The notes beneath the pieces are model-generated. The model had not been told where the DNA came from and did no database searches. It was given only the letters and a program-made list of their open reading frames with translations. A stretch of 15,426 bases of DNA, from the NCBI GenBank assembly GCA_022729635.1, contig DZAU01000038.1, forward strand, positions 1-15,426. Direction: 5' to 3'. A program made the translations under genes and the position numbers. This stretch comes from Flavobacterium psychrophilum. Lineage in GTDB: Bacteria; Bacteroidota; Bacteroidia; Flavobacteriales; Flavobacteriaceae. Below are positions 13,613-15,426 of the stretch, piece by piece. The number at the start of each line of letters is the position of its first letter. Positions within the stretch are counted from its first letter, which is position 1.

Positions 13613-14899
13613 TTAAAAAGTTTTTGAAACCGTATCAATGGCTTGAATGGTAAAATCTAAATCTTCATAGGTCAACGCATCAGTGATAAACCAGGTTTCA
13701 TAAGCCGAAGGCGCAATATAAATTCCTTCTTTCAATAATCCGTGGAAGAATTTTTTAAAAGTTTCATTATCGCCTTTTGCAGCACTTTGAAAATCGACAA
13801 CTGTATCTTTTGAAAAATGTACAGAAACCATTGAACCCACTCTGTTGATTGTAAAATCTACTTTATTTTTCGTTAAAACTTTGTCAATTCCTGCAGCTAA
13901 ATAGGCTGTTTTTTCTTCTAATCTAGTAAAAACAGTGCTATCATTATTCAATGCTTGCAACATGGCTAAACCAGCTGCCATTGCCAAAGGATTGCCTGAT
14001 AAAGTTCCTGCTTGATAAACTGGTCCAAGTGGTGCCAAATAATTCATGATTTCGTTTCTCGCAGCAAAAGCTCCTACCGGCAAACCCCCGCCAATTACTT
14101 TTCCGAAACAAACAATATCCGCTTTAATATTCAGCAGTTCTTGAGCTCCACCTCTTGCAAGTCTGAAACCGGTCATTACTTCATCGAAAATTAGGAGAAT
14201 ATTATTGTCTGTACACAATTGGCGCAAGTCTTCATGAAAGCCTTTTTTTGGTGGAATACATCCCATATTTCCTGCAATTGGTTCAATAATTATGGCGGCA
14301 ATTTCGTTTTTATTGGCTTCGATTAAAGCAGCAACGTTTTCTAAATCATTGTATTTTGCAAGCAAAGTATCTTTTGCAGTTCCTGCTGTTACGCCCGGAC
14401 TATTTGGCATTCCGAAAGTAACGGCACCGCTTCCGGCCTGTATCAAAAACGAATCGGAATGACCGTGATAACAACCGGCAAATTTAATTATTTTATCTTT
14501 TTTTGTAAATCCTCGAGCCAAACGAATGGCACTCATACAAGCTTCGGTTCCTGAGTTTACAAAACGAATTTTATCGATATTTGGAACCATCGAAACCGCC
14601 AATTCGGCAATTTGGGTTTCAATTTCTGTTGGCATCCCGAATGAGGTTCCTAATTTTGCTTTTGCAATGACAGCGTCAACAACGGGTTGGTATGCGTGAC
14701 CTAAAATCATTGGACCCCAAGAATTGATGTAATCTATCAATTTGTTTCCGTCTTCATCGAACAAATAGGCACCATTAGCACTTTTGACAAAAATTGGAGT
14801 TCCTCCAACTGCTTTGAAGGCACGAACTGGCGAATTTACGCCACCTGGAATTACTTTTTCTGCTTCAGCAAAAAGCTGACTGCTTCTTTTATATATCAT
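13613..14899 (-). CDS. hemL: Glutamate-1-semialdehyde 2,1-aminomutase
   Basis: A 428-residue PLP enzyme that turns glutamate-1-semialdehyde into 5-aminolevulinate, the first committed tetrapyrrole precursor made by the C5 route, in the cytosol. Motifs: [15 protein letters not shown] near the N-terminus, [36 protein letters not shown], and [15 protein letters not shown] with the PLP Lys at 267. I start it at ATG 14899 ([10 protein letters not shown]), where family similarity begins. A longer frame from 14944 adds only 15 low-complexity residues encoded by a heptamer tandem repeat. It is probably a single-gene unit and shows no sign of co-regulation with nos, although heme is needed by the cytochrome and globin nearby. 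Confidence 0.97.
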   Translation of the reverse strand: MIYKRSSQLFAEAEKVIPGGVNSPVRAFKAVGGTPIFVKSANGAYLFDEDGNKLIDYINSWGPMILGHAYQPVVDAVIAKAKLGTSFGMPTEIETQIAELAVSMVPNIDKIRFVNSGTEACMSAIRLARGFTKKDKIIKFAGCYHGHSDSFLIQAGSGAVTFGMPNSPGVTAGTAKDTLLAKYNDLENVAALIEANKNEIAAIIIEPIAGNMGCIPPKKGFHEDLRQLCTDNNILLIFDEVMTGFRLARGGAQELLNIKADIVCFGKVIGGGLPVGAFAARNEIMNYLAPLGPVYQAGTLSGNPLAMAAGLAMLQALNNDSTVFTRLEEKTAYLAAGIDKVLTKNKVDFTINRVGSMVSVHFSKDTVVDFQSAAKGDNETFKKFFHGLLKEGIYIAPSAYETWFITDALTYEDLDFTIQAIDTVSKTF

Positions 14900-14910
14900 T
14901 ATATTTTGAG

Positions 14911-14935
14911 TTTTCGGTTTTCGGTTTTCGGTTTT
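14911..14935. repeat. Heptamer tandem repeat upstream of hemL
   Basis: The unit TTTTCGG occurs three times in exact tandem (14911-14931) followed by TTTT, about 3.6 copies, ending 12 bases upstream of the hemL start on the minus strand (read there as CCGAAAA). Similar CCGAAAA runs are, to my memory, common between genes in Flavobacterium. Copy number could vary by slippage and alter the leader. Confidence 0.7.
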
Positions 14936-14991
14936 GTGCTTCAAGCAAAACGTATATTCCTAAGCTATTTTTAATTTTTAATTCAAACTTT

Positions 14992-15426
14992 TTAATTAAT
15001 TTTTAGGTTTTGACCTATTGAAATTGTGTTTTCAGATATGTTGTTTTTGTTTTTTAATTCCGTGACCGAAATATTGAATTTTTTTGAAATGGAGTACAAA
15101 GTATCTCCTTGCATCACCCGATATTCCGAAGGATTTATTACAAGTTGTTCACTCGAATTGTCCTCAACTACATCATTACCTGTAACTCCAACATCATATT
15201 TATACAACTGAAATCTTTCGATTAAACCAATTAATTTAGTTGGATATTGTGAATCTGTGGCGTAACCGGCATCTTTCAAACCTTTGGCCCAAGCCTTATA
15301 ATCGGTTTTATCCAATTTAAAAAGCGAAGCATATCTTGGTCTTCCTGTCAAAAAAAGTGCGTGATCCCGAAAGGAATCGGAAGGATTATTATATTTTCTA
15401 AAACATTCGGCAATAGAATCGTCATC
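14992..15426 (-). CDS. Glucosaminidase (GH73-like) with C-terminal LysM, N-terminal part off window
   Basis: The frame enters from the right edge open, and 144 residues are visible. The first part (FRKYNNPSDSFRDHALFL, RPRYASLF, YKAWAKGLKDAGYATD, YPTKLIGLIERFQLYKYD) is the end of a GH73/FlgJ-type N-acetylglucosaminidase domain, which cuts peptidoglycan glycan chains. The last 43 residues (YRVMQGDTLYSISKKF...ISIGQNLKIN) are one LysM peptidoglycan-binding repeat. The catalytic Glu and signal peptide would lie beyond the window. There is no ATG start inside the visible part. It is likely a secreted or periplasmic cell-wall hydrolase unrelated to the nos genes. Confidence 0.88.
   Translation of the reverse strand, partial: DDDSIAECFRKYNNPSDSFRDHALFLTGRPRYASLFKLDKTDYKAWAKGLKDAGYATDSQYPTKLIGLIERFQLYKYDVGVTGNDVVEDNSSEQLVINPSEYRVMQGDTLYSISKKFNISVTELKNKNNISENTISIGQNLKIN

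Noticed and set aside
14911..14935. CRISPR-like repeat
   Set aside because: The units are 7 bases in direct tandem without spacers, and no cas genes are present.
14900..14944. N-terminal extension of HemL starting at 14944
   Set aside because: The 15 extra residues are low-complexity products of a heptamer repeat; family similarity begins at the ATG at 14899.

Overview
The window looks like a chromosome segment of a Flavobacteriaceae bacterium, probably Flavobacterium or a close relative. Four things suggest this: very AT-rich DNA, Bacteroidota-type -7 promoter elements (TAnnTTTG), many lipoproteins with short signal peptides, and close gene spacing. Its core is a clade II (Sec-exported, 'atypical') nitrous oxide reductase locus, flanked by a copper-uptake module and a denitrification-type Crp/Fnr regulator.

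Layout, left to right. (1) 1-3391, minus strand: a likely three-gene copper module. In transcription order it encodes a small Cys/Met/His membrane-anchored protein (GTG start), a lipoprotein with two Met/His-rich YtkA-like repeats, and a NosA/OprC-type TonB-dependent receptor cut by the left edge. The receptor keeps the OprC copper signature CxxxM...HxM. A compound inverted-repeat element lies before the receptor gene. (2) 3530-5977, plus strand: a Crp/Fnr regulator lacking the FNR cysteines, a directly abutting 12-TM protein with histidines placed as in heme-copper oxidase subunit I, and a fasciclin lipoprotein. (3) A bidirectional terminator at 6012-6044. (4) 6074-12840, minus strand: one probable operon, transcribed as cytochrome c lipoprotein, nosZ, a 4-TM protein, nosL, nosD, nosF, nosY and a group III truncated hemoglobin. 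A terminator-like hairpin sits directly behind nosZ. (5) 13025-13522, plus strand: a Spy-like periplasmic protein, divergent from the nos operon. (6) 13613-14899, minus strand: hemL. (7) The right edge: the C-terminal part of a glucosaminidase-LysM protein.

How the parts fit. The receptor and its two partner proteins would supply copper. NosL and NosDFY would deliver copper and assemble the CuZ centre of NosZ. The lipoprotein cytochrome c would feed electrons to NosZ. The Crp/Fnr protein has the ExxxR recognition helix that reads TTGAT-N4-ATCAA boxes. Such boxes lie just upstream of its own gene (TTGAA-N4-ATCAA) and upstream of the cytochrome/nosZ operon (ATGAT-N4-ATCAT, about -41 from a predicted start site). 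I therefore infer an NO- or redox-responsive regulon encoded largely inside this window. No nitrite or NO reductase genes, nosR or nosX are visible, so this locus alone would support N2O reduction, not full denitrification.

The least explained parts are the 12-TM protein, the 4-TM protein, the copper module's two small partners, and the apparent lipoprotein form of NosZ. No non-genic stretch exceeds about 200 bases.
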